Shown here piece after piece: positions 1-9,424 of a DNA stretch of 64,000 nucleotides; positions within the stretch are counted from its first letter, which is position 1, and the number at the start of each line of letters is the position of its first letter. Position numbers and translations under genes: made by a program. The notes beneath the pieces were generated by a model, which searched no databases, had not been told where the DNA came from, and saw only the letters and a program-made list of their open reading frames with translations. This stretch comes from HK1 sp965202735 (GTDB lineage: Bacteria; Pseudomonadota; Gammaproteobacteria; HK1), in contig OZ241844.1 in NCBI GenBank assembly GCA_965202735.1, positions 1,922,001 through 1,986,000 on the forward strand, in the 5' to 3' direction.

Positions 1-135
1 GATGCGCGAACGGGGCTACGCGGAGAAGTATCGTGCGGACGGGACGCCGGTCCATCTGGTCGGCGTGGCCTGCGGGCGCGAGGCGCGGACCCTGCTCGCC
101 ATCCGCGCCGAACCCCCCGACCCACGGACACCGCA

Positions 136-154
<19 letters not shown>
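1..154 (+). CDS. C-terminal end of an AAA-ATPase-like / PD-(D/E)XK (DUF1703-type) protein, partial
   Basis: Only the last ~50 codons lie in the window, read from base 2 to a TGA at 152-154. The residues RERGYAEKYRADG followed by PVHLVGVA match the closing segment of the family that joins an AAA-ATPase-like domain to a C-terminal PD-(D/E)XK nuclease-like domain, which typically ends with a GYA-x-KY-R motif and a hydrophobic beta strand. The function of the family is poorly known. The frame overlaps the start of the acyl-CoA dehydrogenase gene by 19 bases, so the two may be translationally coupled or simply adjacent. The identification rests on a short segment and the family assignment comes from memory. 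Confidence 0.55.
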
Positions 155-1299
<1,145 letters not shown>

Positions 1300-1325
1300 C
1301 CACCTTGCAACGGACATCGAGGACG

Positions 1326-1928
1326 ATGAAGAGACACTACATCCTGATCGACTACGAGAACGTGCAGACGAAGAGCCTGTCGGTGCTGCAGGGCACCCCG
1401 AACCAGGCGTTCCGCATCATGGTGTTCGTCGGCGCGAACCAGTCGAAGATCCCGATCGAGCTGGTTTCGTCCATGCAGAGCTTCGGAGACAAGGCCGAGT
1501 ACGTGCAGATCACCGGGAGCGGACGCAACGCGCTCGACTTCCACATTGCCTGCTATCTCGGGACGCTGACCGAGCGCGATCCGAAGGCGATCTTTCACGT
1601 CATCTCCAAGGACACCGGCTACGACCAGTTGATCAGGCACCTGAAGGGAATGCACATCGACGTGACGAGACAGAAGGACCTGTTCGACATCCCCTGGCTG
1701 TCGTCGGCCAACTCGAAGCCGGCGGACGAGCAGCTCGACGCGATCGTCGAGAACCTGTCGGCGCGGGGCAGCTCCCGGCCGCGCAAGGTGAAGACGCTGA
1801 AGAATTCCATCAACTCGCTGTTCGCCAACAAGCTCGACCCGGAGAAGATCGACAGTCTCGTGAAGGACCTTCAGGAGCGGAAGTACATCGTCGTCAGGCA
1901 GGAAAACGTCACCTACCGGAACATGTAG
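1326..1928 (+). CDS. PIN/NYN-like domain protein
   Basis: A 200-residue protein starting at ATG 1326. The N-terminal half looks like a PIN/NYN-type nuclease fold: YILIDYENVQ carries the first acidic residue, NALDFHIACYLG an Asp in a central helix, and VISKDTGYDQLIRHL the third acidic patch. This is the layout of small NYN/PIN proteins that bind or cut RNA. The C-terminal ~60 residues (after KKVKTLKNSI-like sequence, ending YIVVRQENVTYRNM) resemble a small helical winged module. It lies 26 bases after ivd and 10 bases before the carboxyltransferase gene, so it is embedded in the leucine operon although it has no obvious metabolic role. Nuclease activity is inference from the motifs. Confidence 0.7.
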   Translation: MKRHYILIDYENVQTKSLSVLQGTPNQAFRIMVFVGANQSKIPIELVSSMQSFGDKAEYVQITGSGRNALDFHIACYLGTLTERDPKAIFHVISKDTGYDQLIRHLKGMHIDVTRQKDLFDIPWLSSANSKPADEQLDAIVENLSARGSSRPRKVKTLKNSINSLFANKLDPEKIDSLVKDLQERKYIVVRQENVTYRNM

Positions 1929-1938
1929 CAAGGACGTC

Positions 1939-3546
1939 ATGGGCGTCCTCGAATCTTCGCTCTCCACACGGTCCGATGCGTTCCGCTCCAACCGGGACCG
2001 GATGCGGGCTCTCATCGGGGAGACAGCCGCCGTCGCGGCCGAAATCATGCGGGGAGGGCCCGCGCCCGCCCGCGCCCGGCACCTCGAACGCGGCAAGCTC
2101 CTGCCGCGCGAGCGGGTGAGCCGGCTCCTCGACCCCGGCTCGCCGTTCCTGGAGATCGGCCTCTTCGCCGCCCACGGGATGTACGGCGGCGAGGTGCCCT
2201 CGGCGGGGCTCGTCACCGGCATCGGCCGCATCGCCGGCGCCGAGTGCATGGTGGTGTGCAACGACGCCACCGTGAAAGGAGGCACCTACTACCCCCTCAC
2301 GGTGAAGAAGCAGCTCCGCGCGCAGGAGATCGCGGGGCAGAACCGCCTGCCGTGCGTGTATCTGGTCGACTCCGGCGGAGCGAACCTCCCGAACCAGGAC
2401 GACGTCTTTCCCGACCGCGAGCACTTCGGGCGGATCTTCTACAACCAGGCGAACATGTCGGCGGCGGGCATCCCCCAGGTCGCGGTGGTGATGGGGTCGT
2501 GCACCGCGGGCGGCGCCTACGTCCCGGCCATGAGCGACGAGAGCGTCATCGTGCGCGGCCAGGGCACGATCTTCCTCGGCGGACCGCCGCTGGTGAAGGC
2601 GGCGACCGGGGAGGTGGTCTCGGCCGAGGACCTCGGGGGCGCGGACCTGCACTCGCGCGAGTCCGGCGTCACCGACCACTACGCGCTGGACGATGCGCAG
2701 GCACTCGACATCGCGCGCCGCATCATCGGCAACACCCACCGCGAGAAGCGGACCGGAGTGCGTACCCGGACCCCCGCGCCGCCGCGCCACGACCCCGGCG
2801 AGATCCTCGGGATCATTCCCCCGGACGTGCGCCGGCCATACGAGGTGAGAGAGGTGATCGCGCGCATCGTGGACGATTCGCGGCTCGACGAGTTCAAGAA
2901 GCTCTACGGCGCCACCCTCGTCTGCGGCTTCGCCCATGTCGCGGGGATGCCGGCCGGGATCATCGCGAACAACGGGGTCCTGTTCTCCGAATCGGCACAG
3001 AAGGGCGCGCACTTCATCGAGCTCTGCGCGCAGCGGAAGATTCCGCTCGTCTTCCTGCAGAACGTCACCGGCTTCATGGTGGGACGCAGGTACGAGGCGG
3101 GAGGCATCGCGAAGGACGGGGCGAAGCTCGTCACCGCGGTGGCGACGGCCCGGGTGCCGAAGCTCACCCTGATCATCGGGGGCTCGTTCGGCGCCGGGAA
3201 CTACGGCATGTGCGGGCGCGCCTACTCCCCGCGCTTCCTGTGGACGTGGCCGAACGCGCGCATCTCGGTGATGGGCGGCGAGCAGGCGGCGGGGGTGCTC
3301 GCCACCATCAGGCGCGCGGGCATCGAGCGCCGCGGGGGCGACTGGTCGTGCGAGGAGGAGGAGGCGTTCAGGCGCCCCATCGTCGAGCGGTTCGAGCACG
3401 AAGGACACCCGCTCTACGCGAGCGCCCGGCTGTGGGACGACGGCATCGTCGACCCCACCCGCAGCCGCGAGGTGCTCGCCCTCGCCCTCTCCGCCGCGCT
3501 GAACGCGCCGGTCGAGGAGACGCGCTTCGGCGTGTTCCGGATGTGA
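1939..3546 (+). CDS. mccB: Methylcrotonyl-CoA carboxylase beta subunit (carboxyltransferase)
   Basis: A 535-residue carboxyltransferase that moves CO2 from biotin to 3-methylcrotonyl-CoA. Family markers in order: GGTYYPLTVKKQLRAQEIA near residue 115, DSGGANLPNQDDVFPD near 145, MGSCTAGGAYVPAMSDE near 185, and in the C-terminal half NNGVLFSESAQKGAHFIELC, VTGFMVGRRYEAGGIAKDGAK and SFGAGNYGMCGRAY-type segments. The QDDVFPD and FSESAQKGAHF segments are those of MCC rather than propionyl- or acetyl-CoA carboxylases. AAGGA sits a few bases before the ATG. It forms a pair with the biotin-carrying subunit 115 bases downstream. Confidence 0.94.
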   Translation: MGVLESSLSTRSDAFRSNRDRMRALIGETAAVAAEIMRGGPAPARARHLERGKLLPRERVSRLLDPGSPFLEIGLFAAHGMYGGEVPSAGLVTGIGRIAGAECMVVCNDATVKGGTYYPLTVKKQLRAQEIAGQNRLPCVYLVDSGGANLPNQDDVFPDREHFGRIFYNQANMSAAGIPQVAVVMGSCTAGGAYVPAMSDESVIVRGQGTIFLGGPPLVKAATGEVVSAEDLGGADLHSRESGVTDHYALDDAQALDIARRIIGNTHREKRTGVRTRTPAPPRHDPGEILGIIPPDVRRPYEVREVIARIVDDSRLDEFKKLYGATLVCGFAHVAGMPAGIIANNGVLFSESAQKGAHFIELCAQRKIPLVFLQNVTGFMVGRRYEAGGIAKDGAKLVTAVATARVPKLTLIIGGSFGAGNYGMCGRAYSPRFLWTWPNARISVMGGEQAAGVLATIRRAGIERRGGDWSCEEEEAFRRPIVERFEHEGHPLYASARLWDDGIVDPTRSREVLALALSAALNAPVEETRFGVFRM

Positions 3547-3661
3547 CGCGCCGCCTTTCCGGGACGCCTCCGATGGCCGGGAATCCGCCGAAACGGGCGA
3601 GGGTGCCACAGATCGGACGTACATCCGTCGGGAGCCCGGCGGCAGCGAGCGGAGGGCGTCC

Positions 3662-5878
3662 GTGACGTTCCACAAGCTCCTCGTCGCCAACCGCGGAGAG
3701 ATCGCCTGCCGGGTGATGCGCACCGCGCACCGGCTCGGGATCCGGACCGTCGCGGTCTACTCCGATGCGGACCGGGACGCGCTGCATGTCGCCACCGCCG
3801 GCGAGGCGTGGCGGCTCGGTCCCGCGCCCGCGCCGCGGAGCTACCTGGACATCGGGAAGGTGATCGCGGCCGCCACCGCTTCGGGCGCGGACGCGGTGCA
3901 CCCCGGGTACGGGTTCCTGTCCGAGAACCCGGACTTCATCGAAGCCTGCGCCGCGGCCGGCATCGTCTTCGTCGGCCCGCCGGCGGCCGCGGCCCGCGCC
4001 ATGGGCCTGAAGGATGCGGCCAAGCGCCTGATGGAAGCGGCCGGGGTGCCGGTGGTCCCCGGCTACCATGGCGAGGCGCAGGACCACGCGACACTTCTCG
4101 CCCACGCCCGCCGCATCGGCTTCCCGGTGCTGGTGAAGGCGGTGGCGGGCGGCGGCGGCAGGGGGATGCGGCGCGCCGACGCCGAGGACGAGTTCCGGAA
4201 TGCGCTCGAAGGAGCGCGGCGCGAGGCCCGCGCCAGCTTCGGCGACGATCGGGTGCTCGTCGAGCGCTGCGTCACGCGGCCACGCCACGTCGAGGTCCAG
4301 GTGTTCGCCGATGCCCACGGCAACGTGGTGCACCTCTTCGAGCGGGACTGCTCATTGCAGCGCCGCCACCAGAAGGTCGTCGAGGAGGCGCCGGCGCCGG
4401 GCATGACGCCGGCGTTGCGCGCGGCGATGGGCGAGGCCGCGGTCGCCGCGGCGCGGGCCATCGACTACCGCGGCGCCGGCACCGTCGAGTTCATCGCGGA
4501 CGCGTCGGAGGGACTGCGCGAGGACCGGTTCTGGTTCATGGAGATGAACACCCGGCTCCAGGTCGAGCACCCGGTCACCGAGATGGTGACGGGCGCCGAC
4601 CTGGTCGAGTGGCAGCTCCGGGTGGCGGCCGGCGAGCCGCTTCCGGCCACCCAGGCCGAACTCTCCATCACGGGACACGCGGTGGAGGCGCGGGTCTACG
4701 CCGAAGACCCCGAGCGCGGCTTCCTCCCCGCCACCGGCGTCCTCGCGCACCTCGCCGCACCGGAGGAGTCGGCGCACCTGCGCATCGACCGCGGCGTGCG
4801 CGCGGGCGACGCCGTCACGCCGCACTACGACCCGATGATCGCCAAGGTCGTCGCCCGCGGCGCCGACCGCGACGCCGCCCTGGAGCGGCTCGCCGGCGCC
4901 CTTCGCGCATTCGAAATCGCGGGCGTCACGACCAACGTGGCGTTCCTGTCGCGGCTCGTCGCAGATTCGGATTTCCGGGCCGGAGCGGTCGACACCGGGC
5001 TCATCGACCGCGAGCTCGACGCCCTCCTCGCCCGCGGCCCCGTCCCCGAGCCGGTGCTGGCGGTCGCCGCGATGCATGCGGCGGGCGCGCTCGCCCCGCC
5101 CGCGGCCGCCGGCGCGTGGGCCGATCCGTGGTCGGCGTGGGCCGGCTGGCGGCTGTGGGGCGCCGACGAGCGGCGTGTGCATCTGGAGATCGACGGAGCT
5201 GCGGTGGAGGCGCTGGTGACGTCCATGGACGACGGCGGTTGCCGCATCGAAGCCGGAGCCAGGGCGCTCACCGCCGGGCTGGCCCGGCGCGACGGCGAGC
5301 GCATCGCGCTGGACCTGGAGGATCGCATCGTCCCGGTCCGGATCATTCCCTCCGGGACCGGGCTCCATGTGCTCCACGACGGCCGGACGTACGCCGTCGC
5401 CCTGCCCGGCCACGCGTTCGAGGACGGCGAGAGCGCCAGCGCCCTCGCCCACGTCGCGGCGCCGCTTCCGGGCCGGGTGGTGAAGGTGTCGGTGCGGGGC
5501 GGCGACGCCGTCGCGCGCGGCGCGACGCTGGTGGTCCTCGAAGCGATGAAGATGGAGCTCGGCGTCGAGGCGCCGCGCGACGCGCGGGTCGACGAGGTCG
5601 CGGTGTCGGAGGGCGATCAGGTGGTCGAGGGCGCGGTGCTCGTCACGTTCGCGGACGCGGGCGGCCCGGAAGGCCCGGACGGCACGGAAGGCCCGGACGG
5701 CCTGGACGGCCTGGACGGCACGGAAGGCCTGGACGGCACGGAAGGCCCGGAAGGCACGGACGGCATGGACGGCATGGACGGCATGGACGGCCCGGACGGC
5801 CGATGCGAGGGTGAGGGCGAAGGCGAGGACCGGACGGAAGGCGAAGCCGGGCGGGCGGCAACCCGAATCCCGCGGTAG
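3662..5878 (+). CDS. mccA: Methylcrotonyl-CoA carboxylase alpha subunit with a collagen-like C-terminal tail
   Basis: A 738-residue protein from a GTG start. It has the biotin carboxylase layout: LVANRGEIACRV at the N terminus, an ATP-grasp glycine loop (GGGGRGMRR near residue 160), ERDCSLQRRHQKV and EMNTRLQVEHPVTE. The C-terminal biotinyl domain carries EAMKMELG, with Lys630 as the biotin attachment site. The lipoyl-like domain should end near residue 662. It continues into 15 consecutive Gly-X-Y triplets (residues 668-712), every third position Asp or Glu and X mostly Pro, Thr, Leu or Met, then a Glu/Gly-rich end. The extension is encoded by a 9-base repeat, so it may be a minisatellite growth rather than a selected domain. 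The catalytic part looks intact. Confidence 0.92.
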   Translation: MTFHKLLVANRGEIACRVMRTAHRLGIRTVAVYSDADRDALHVATAGEAWRLGPAPAPRSYLDIGKVIAAATASGADAVHPGYGFLSENPDFIEACAAAGIVFVGPPAAAARAMGLKDAAKRLMEAAGVPVVPGYHGEAQDHATLLAHARRIGFPVLVKAVAGGGGRGMRRADAEDEFRNALEGARREARASFGDDRVLVERCVTRPRHVEVQVFADAHGNVVHLFERDCSLQRRHQKVVEEAPAPGMTPALRAAMGEAAVAAARAIDYRGAGTVEFIADASEGLREDRFWFMEMNTRLQVEHPVTEMVTGADLVEWQLRVAAGEPLPATQAELSITGHAVEARVYAEDPERGFLPATGVLAHLAAPEESAHLRIDRGVRAGDAVTPHYDPMIAKVVARGADRDAALERLAGALRAFEIAGVTTNVAFLSRLVADSDFRAGAVDTGLIDRELDALLARGPVPEPVLAVAAMHAAGALAPPAAAGAWADPWSAWAGWRLWGADERRVHLEIDGAAVEALVTSMDDGGCRIEAGARALTAGLARRDGERIALDLEDRIVPVRIIPSGTGLHVLHDGRTYAVALPGHAFEDGESASALAHVAAPLPGRVVKVSVRGGDAVARGATLVVLEAMKMELGVEAPRDARVDEVAVSEGDQVVEGAVLVTFADAGGPEGPDGTEGPDGLDGLDGTEGLDGTEGPEGTDGMDGMDGMDGPDGRCEGEGEGEDRTEGEAGRAATRIPR
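5663..5797 (+). repeat. In-frame 9-bp minisatellite encoding Gly-X-Asp/Glu triplets
   Basis: Fifteen 9-base units, variants of GGCCCGGAC / GGCACGGAA / GGCCTGGAC / GGCATGGAC, lie in the last part of mccA and translate as uninterrupted Gly-X-(Asp/Glu). The third and sixth bases vary while the frame never breaks. Confidence 0.9.
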
Positions 5879-5892
5879 CCGCGGCGGGGCAA

Positions 5893-6014
5893 CAGCAATT
5901 CCCGCCAGCGCCCGGAGAGGCCGTACCGTGGTCGGATTCCGGCGCGATTTCGACCCTCGGGGTGCCGGGTCGAGGGGGATTCAGGAGCATGTTTCCGCCT
6001 GGCGGGAATTGCTG
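5893..6014 (+). repeat. Dispersed repeat R1, copy A (MITE-like, 122 bp, 16-bp terminal inverted repeats)
   Basis: The ends are perfect inverted repeats: CAGCAATTCCCGCCAG at 5893-5908 and its complement at 5999-6014. The interior reads GGAGAGGCCGTACCGTGG, then a GATTTCGACC segment and TCGAGGGGGATTCAGGAGC. The right end also contains the local palindrome formed by CCGCC-T-GGCGG. Other copies in the window are at 8645-8706 (half), 23285-23407, 35060-35180, 50157-50271, 51418-51540, 53964-54086, 55321-55442 and 57394-57457 (half), with a stub at 50297-50326. All are intergenic and it carries no reading frame of its own. Confidence 0.88.
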
Positions 6015-6164
6015 GCGGGGCAAGGTCACCGACATCCCGGCCGGGCGAGGCGAAGTCGTCACGCCCGCGCGCCGTCGGCGTACAATCCACGCGACCCGGG
6101 GCGCTTGCCGGGGCGCGACGGTCGTGGTGAAGTCCCGGCCGGGGAAGCGGAGAGGCCGGACACC

Positions 6165-6413
6165 ATGAATACGTTCGAGCTGTTGAGCATCATCGGAACG
6201 ATCGCCGCCGTCGGCATCGCCCTCGGCGCCATCGTGATCGGCAGCAACGCGAATCTCCGCACCGAGCTGCGGGCCGACATGCGGGCCGTCGAGATCCGTC
6301 TCTCGGCGGTCGAGCAACGCCAGGCGAGGACGGAGGGGCTGCTCGAAGGCCTGCGCGACGCCATCGACACCCACAGCCACCGGAGTCCGCCGCCCCGGAA
6401 CGACGCAGGCTGA
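6165..6413 (+). CDS. Small membrane-anchored coiled-coil protein
   Basis: An 82-residue protein. The ATG at 6165 is chosen because it begins the recognisable part (MNTFELLSIIGTIAAVG); a longer frame upstream only reads through repeat R1. Residues 5-27 form one hydrophobic membrane segment. The rest is charged and predicted helical: LRTELRADMRAVEIRLSAVEQ followed by RQARTEGLLEGLRDAI, a heptad-like pattern suggesting a short coiled coil. Similar small proteins with the DMR-x-VE-x-RLSAVE pattern are widespread and uncharacterised. It stands alone, 150 bases after R1 and convergent with the SLT lipoprotein gene. Function unknown. Confidence 0.7.
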   Translation: MNTFELLSIIGTIAAVGIALGAIVIGSNANLRTELRADMRAVEIRLSAVEQRQARTEGLLEGLRDAIDTHSHRSPPPRNDAG

Positions 6414-6497
6414 GCCCGGAGGTCCGGCCCGGCTTTTCCACCGCCAGCCACCAACCACCAGCCGACAACCGCCAGCCGCCAACCGCCAGCCCAACCG

Positions 6498-7145
6498 TCA
6501 GCCGCAGAACGGCCAGATCTGGTACCAGGAGTCGCAGCGGAACCGTTCTTCGCAACGCGCGAGCTGCTCCCGGTACGAGCGCGCGGTCTCGCTGACCCGT
6601 CTGGCGTAGCCCTGCACCTCGGGCTTGCCCTTCCAGGAACCGCGCCGATAGCCTCCCCGCCCCTCGTGGTAGGCGAGGTAGAGCCGGTAGGCGTCGGTGC
6701 GGTCGATCTGGAGCTCGCGCCAAGTCTTGTAGTTGTACCACCCGATGAAGTCGAGCGCGTCCTCCATGTCGGAACGGCTCCTGAACAACCGCCCGCGCTC
6801 CGCCTGATACTCCCCCCACACCGGATCCTGAGCCTGCGCATAGCCCTTGGCCGAGGACGCTCGCCCCAGCGGGATGAACAGGAACCACCTGAAGGGCGGC
6901 CTGGCGTCGGACCGGTAGCTCGACTCGTGGCGCACGAAGGACATGAGCACGTGCACGGGCGTGCCCCATTCCTCGGCCGAGTCGCGGGCGTAGTCGTACC
7001 AGTCGGGGTGCTGCTCGAATACCGCGCAGAGGTCCGCCTGGCTCGTGGGCGGGGTGGAGGCGCAACCGGCGGCGAGGCCGGCCAGAGCCACCAGGAAAGC
7101 GGCCCGCATGGCGGCCGGGGTGGAGCGGAGAACGAAGGTGCGCAT
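6498..7145 (-). CDS. Lipoprotein with an SLT-type lytic transglycosylase-like domain
   Basis: A 215-residue protein with a signal peptide ending in the lipobox LAAGC (Cys near residue 28), so it should be a lipid-anchored envelope protein. The mature part has the goose-lysozyme/SLT pattern: VLMSFVRHESSYRSDA with the likely catalytic Glu in HES, AKGYAQAQDPVWGEY, then DALDFIGWYNY and YLAYHEGRGGYRRGSW in the C-terminal half. These match the SLT family that cuts peptidoglycan glycan strands between MurNAc and GlcNAc to give 1,6-anhydro ends. An in-frame Met lies at residue 13, so the start could be slightly later. The role in cell-wall turnover is inferred from the family. Confidence 0.8.
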   Translation of the reverse strand: MRTFVLRSTPAAMRAAFLVALAGLAAGCASTPPTSQADLCAVFEQHPDWYDYARDSAEEWGTPVHVLMSFVRHESSYRSDARPPFRWFLFIPLGRASSAKGYAQAQDPVWGEYQAERGRLFRSRSDMEDALDFIGWYNYKTWRELQIDRTDAYRLYLAYHEGRGGYRRGSWKGKPEVQGYARRVSETARSYREQLARCEERFRCDSWYQIWPFCG

Positions 7146-7357
7146 GAAGAACCGTCCGTCGTCGCCTCAAGCTGCACGGCAAGCCTACCGCATCGGAGAC
7201 GCCCAGGGGCGCGCCGGCCGCGGTCCCGCCGAAGGACCGCAGGCGCACATGACGAGAATCGCCGCCCCGCGTCCCGACGACCGGCATGGCGCGGCGGATT
7301 TCGCTATCCTTGCGGCCTCGCCTCGCGGAGCCCGGCACCCGGGACGGTGACACCGAA

Positions 7358-7936
7358 GTGAATCCCGTCGAACGAGTGAATCCCGCCGAACGAACGAGCA
7401 CGGGCGAGCAACGCGGCGAGCCCCGGTCCGGCGCGACGTGGCCGGACGAGATCTACCGGGTGCTGCGCGAGCTCGACGTGACCCAGCTCGCCTACGTCCC
7501 CGACGCCGGCCACAGGGCGCTCATCGACCGCTCCCTGAACGACCCGGACGTCCACTCCGTCGCCCTCACCACCGAGGAGGAAGGCGTGGGCCTGCTCGCC
7601 GGCGCGCATCTCGGCGGCGCGCGCGGGGTGCTCCTCATGCAGTCGAGCGGGGTCGGCAACTGCGTCAACTTCCTCTCCCTGGTCCGGGGCGGACAGTTCC
7701 CGTTCCTGATGCTGGTCAGCATGCGCGGCGATTTCGGCGAGGGGAATCCGTGGCAGATGCCGATGGGCCGGGCGGTGGAGCCGGTGCTGGAAGCGATGGG
7801 GGTGACGTGCATCCGCGTCGACGATGCCCGCGAGGCCGCGGACACCGTGCGCGCCGCGGCCACGATGGTGTACAGGGCGGGACAGGCGGTCGCGGTCCTG
7901 CTGACCCAGAAGCTCATCGGCGCCAAGCCCTTCTGA
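7358..7936 (+). CDS. ThDP-dependent decarboxylase alpha subunit (sulfopyruvate/phosphonopyruvate decarboxylase-like)
   Basis: About 192 residues from a GTG at 7358. A longer frame begins at 7286, but its extra N terminus looks random. The fold is the pyrimidine-binding (PYR) domain of ThDP enzymes: VPDAGHRALI, then TTEEEGVGLLAGAHLGG with the conserved Glu that activates the cofactor, MQSSGVGNCVN and MLVSMRGDFGEGNPWQMPMG. A separate short PYR subunit followed by a separate PP subunit is the arrangement of ComD/ComE sulfopyruvate decarboxylase and related phosphonopyruvate decarboxylases. The beta subunit begins 108 bases downstream. No coenzyme M or phosphonate genes are nearby, so the true 2-oxoacid substrate is open. 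Confidence 0.78.
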   Translation: MNPVERVNPAERTSTGEQRGEPRSGATWPDEIYRVLRELDVTQLAYVPDAGHRALIDRSLNDPDVHSVALTTEEEGVGLLAGAHLGGARGVLLMQSSGVGNCVNFLSLVRGGQFPFLMLVSMRGDFGEGNPWQMPMGRAVEPVLEAMGVTCIRVDDAREAADTVRAAATMVYRAGQAVAVLLTQKLIGAKPF

Positions 7937-8044
7937 GCCGCCCGGAGCGATCCGACGCATGACCTGCGCATCGCCCGCGGCCCGGGACTCCGCCCCGCGA
8001 CCCGGGAGCCGGCCTTCTCCGGAGCCCCGGCCCCCGTCGAGCCC

Positions 8045-8641
8045 GTGAACGCACCCGGCGCCCCGCCCGAATTCCTCCTCGATCGCAACGAGGCCGTCCC
8101 CCGCCTGGTGGGGCGCCACGAGGACTTCCTGATCGTGGCCGGCCTCGCCGGCGCCGCCCGCGACCTCACCTTCCTGAGCCGGGACGCGCCGCACGTGTTC
8201 GCGCTGGCCGGCGCGATGGGCTCGGCCACCTCGATCGGTCTCGGCCTCGCGCTCGCCCGCCCCGAGCGCCGCGTGCTGGTGGTGACCGGAGACGGCGAGC
8301 TCCTCATGAACGTCGGGACGCTCGCGACCGTCGCGGTGATGAACCCGCCGAACCTCGCCATCGTCTGCGTGGACAACGGCCGCTACGGCGAGACCGGCTG
8401 GCAGAAGAGCCACACCAGCCTCGGGGTGGACCTGGAGCGGATGGCGGCCGGCGCCGGCATGCGCACGACCCGCCTGGTCACCCGGCCGGAGCAGATCCCC
8501 GAAGCGTCCCGGCTGATCCGCGACGGCAACGGCGCCTCCTTCGTGCTGATGCGGGTGCGGCCCACCGAATCGCCCCCGCACAAGCGCGACCTCGACCCCG
8601 CCACGGAGCGCCTCCGGTTCCGGGCGGCCCTGCCCGAGTGA
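8045..8641 (+). CDS. ThDP-dependent decarboxylase beta subunit (sulfopyruvate/phosphonopyruvate decarboxylase-like)
   Basis: A 198-residue diphosphate-binding (PP) domain protein from a GTG start. AGAMGSATSIGLGLALA is the usual segment before the cofactor site. VTGDGELLMN begins the ThDP/Mg motif (GDG), which closes about 25 residues later at CVDNGRYGETG. With the PYR subunit encoded just upstream it would form the active site at a subunit interface. The stop codon is followed within a few bases by a half copy of repeat R1, so the original downstream neighbour may have been lost. Confidence 0.8.
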   Translation: MNAPGAPPEFLLDRNEAVPRLVGRHEDFLIVAGLAGAARDLTFLSRDAPHVFALAGAMGSATSIGLGLALARPERRVLVVTGDGELLMNVGTLATVAVMNPPNLAIVCVDNGRYGETGWQKSHTSLGVDLERMAAGAGMRTTRLVTRPEQIPEASRLIRDGNGASFVLMRVRPTESPPHKRDLDPATERLRFRAALPE

Positions 8642-8644
8642 AGG

Positions 8645-8706
8645 CCGAAATCACACCAGAATCCCACCACGGTACGGCCTCTCCCGGGCGCTGGCGGGAA
8701 CCGCTG
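8645..8706 (-). repeat. Repeat R1, copy B (half element)
   Basis: Only the half ending in CTGGCGGGAA is present, in reverse orientation relative to copy A: GAAATCAC..ATCCC.CCACGGTACGGCCTCTCCCGGGCG. It begins immediately after the decarboxylase beta stop codon. The missing half and the headless RTX remnant that follows suggest a rearrangement here. Confidence 0.75.
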
Positions 8707-8772
8707 AGGATCCATGTTTCAGGGTTGATAACCGACGGACTTTTAGCAGTAATCTTGAGAAGGATCCGTTGA

Positions 8773-9252
8773 TCGGAAGGCGGACCCGTACGGGGCAACG
8801 ACTTCCTCGAGGGCGGAAGCGGCAACGACCGGCTCGAGGGCGGCGAGGGCAACGACGTCCTCGACGGCAGCGGCGGCTCGGACCGCCTGTTCGGCGACGA
8901 CGGCGCGGACAGGCTGCTGGGCGGCGAGGGCACCGACTTCCTGCGCGGCGGCGAGGGGGTGGACGACTTCATCTTCCGCTCCGGGGACGGGGTGGACACC
9001 ATCCTCGACTTCGAGGACGGCTCCGACAGCATCGTCTTCAAGGCCGCGACCGACGACGCGCCGAACACGCTGACCCTGGGCTTCGCCGACCTGACCATCA
9101 CCGACAGCGCGGAGGCCGGCGGGGCCGTGATCACCTCGGACAAGTACGAGGGCGAGATCATCGTGAAGGGGGTCGACGCTCTCAATCTGACGGCCGACGA
9201 CTTCGACTTCTTGACGGTCGACCAATACGACACTCTGCTGCTTGTCGTCTAG
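8773..9252 (+). pseudogene. Remnant of an RTX (hemolysin-type Ca-binding) protein, C-terminal end only
   Basis: A frame open from just after a TGA at 8770-8772 to the stop at 9250-9252 encodes five RTX nonapeptides of the type GGxGxDxLx (GNDFLEGGS, GNDRLEGGE, GNDVLDGSG and so on). They are followed by GVDTILDFEDGSD, the usual post-RTX beta segment, and an acidic hydrophobic tail of the kind that acts as a type I secretion signal. There is no ATG, GTG or TTG before the repeats; the first start-like codon (GTG 8959) lies after them. I therefore treat it as the 3' end of a lost gene. It is followed by a strong terminator hairpin, which fits a once functional gene end. Confidence 0.75.
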
Positions 9253-9277
9253 GCCGGCGGCCTGACTGTGAAACACG

Positions 9278-9309
9278 GGAGAGGGCGGTGCTTCGACACC
9301 GCCCTCTCC
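9278..9309 (+). terminator. Hairpin after the RTX remnant
   Basis: A 13-bp perfect stem (GGAGAGGGCGGTG at 9278-9290, its complement at 9297-9309) with the six-base loop CTTCGA, 25 bases after the RTX stop codon. A long U run is lacking, but stem strength and position fit an intrinsic terminator. Confidence 0.75.
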
Positions 9310-9424
9310 TGCTTGCGGAATCAGGGCTGGAAGCCCGTATCGCCCCCCATCGGAATCCCGTTCATGAGCGTGACGATGCGCTCGGTCCCGGCCTCCCCCG
9401 GCTTGAACCTCTCGTCCTCGATCC

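Noticed and set aside
5811..6164. Long upstream extension of the small membrane protein gene
   Set aside because: The extension translates R1 and intergenic sequence; the same false peptide (AWRELL and similar) appears at other R1 copies in other frames.
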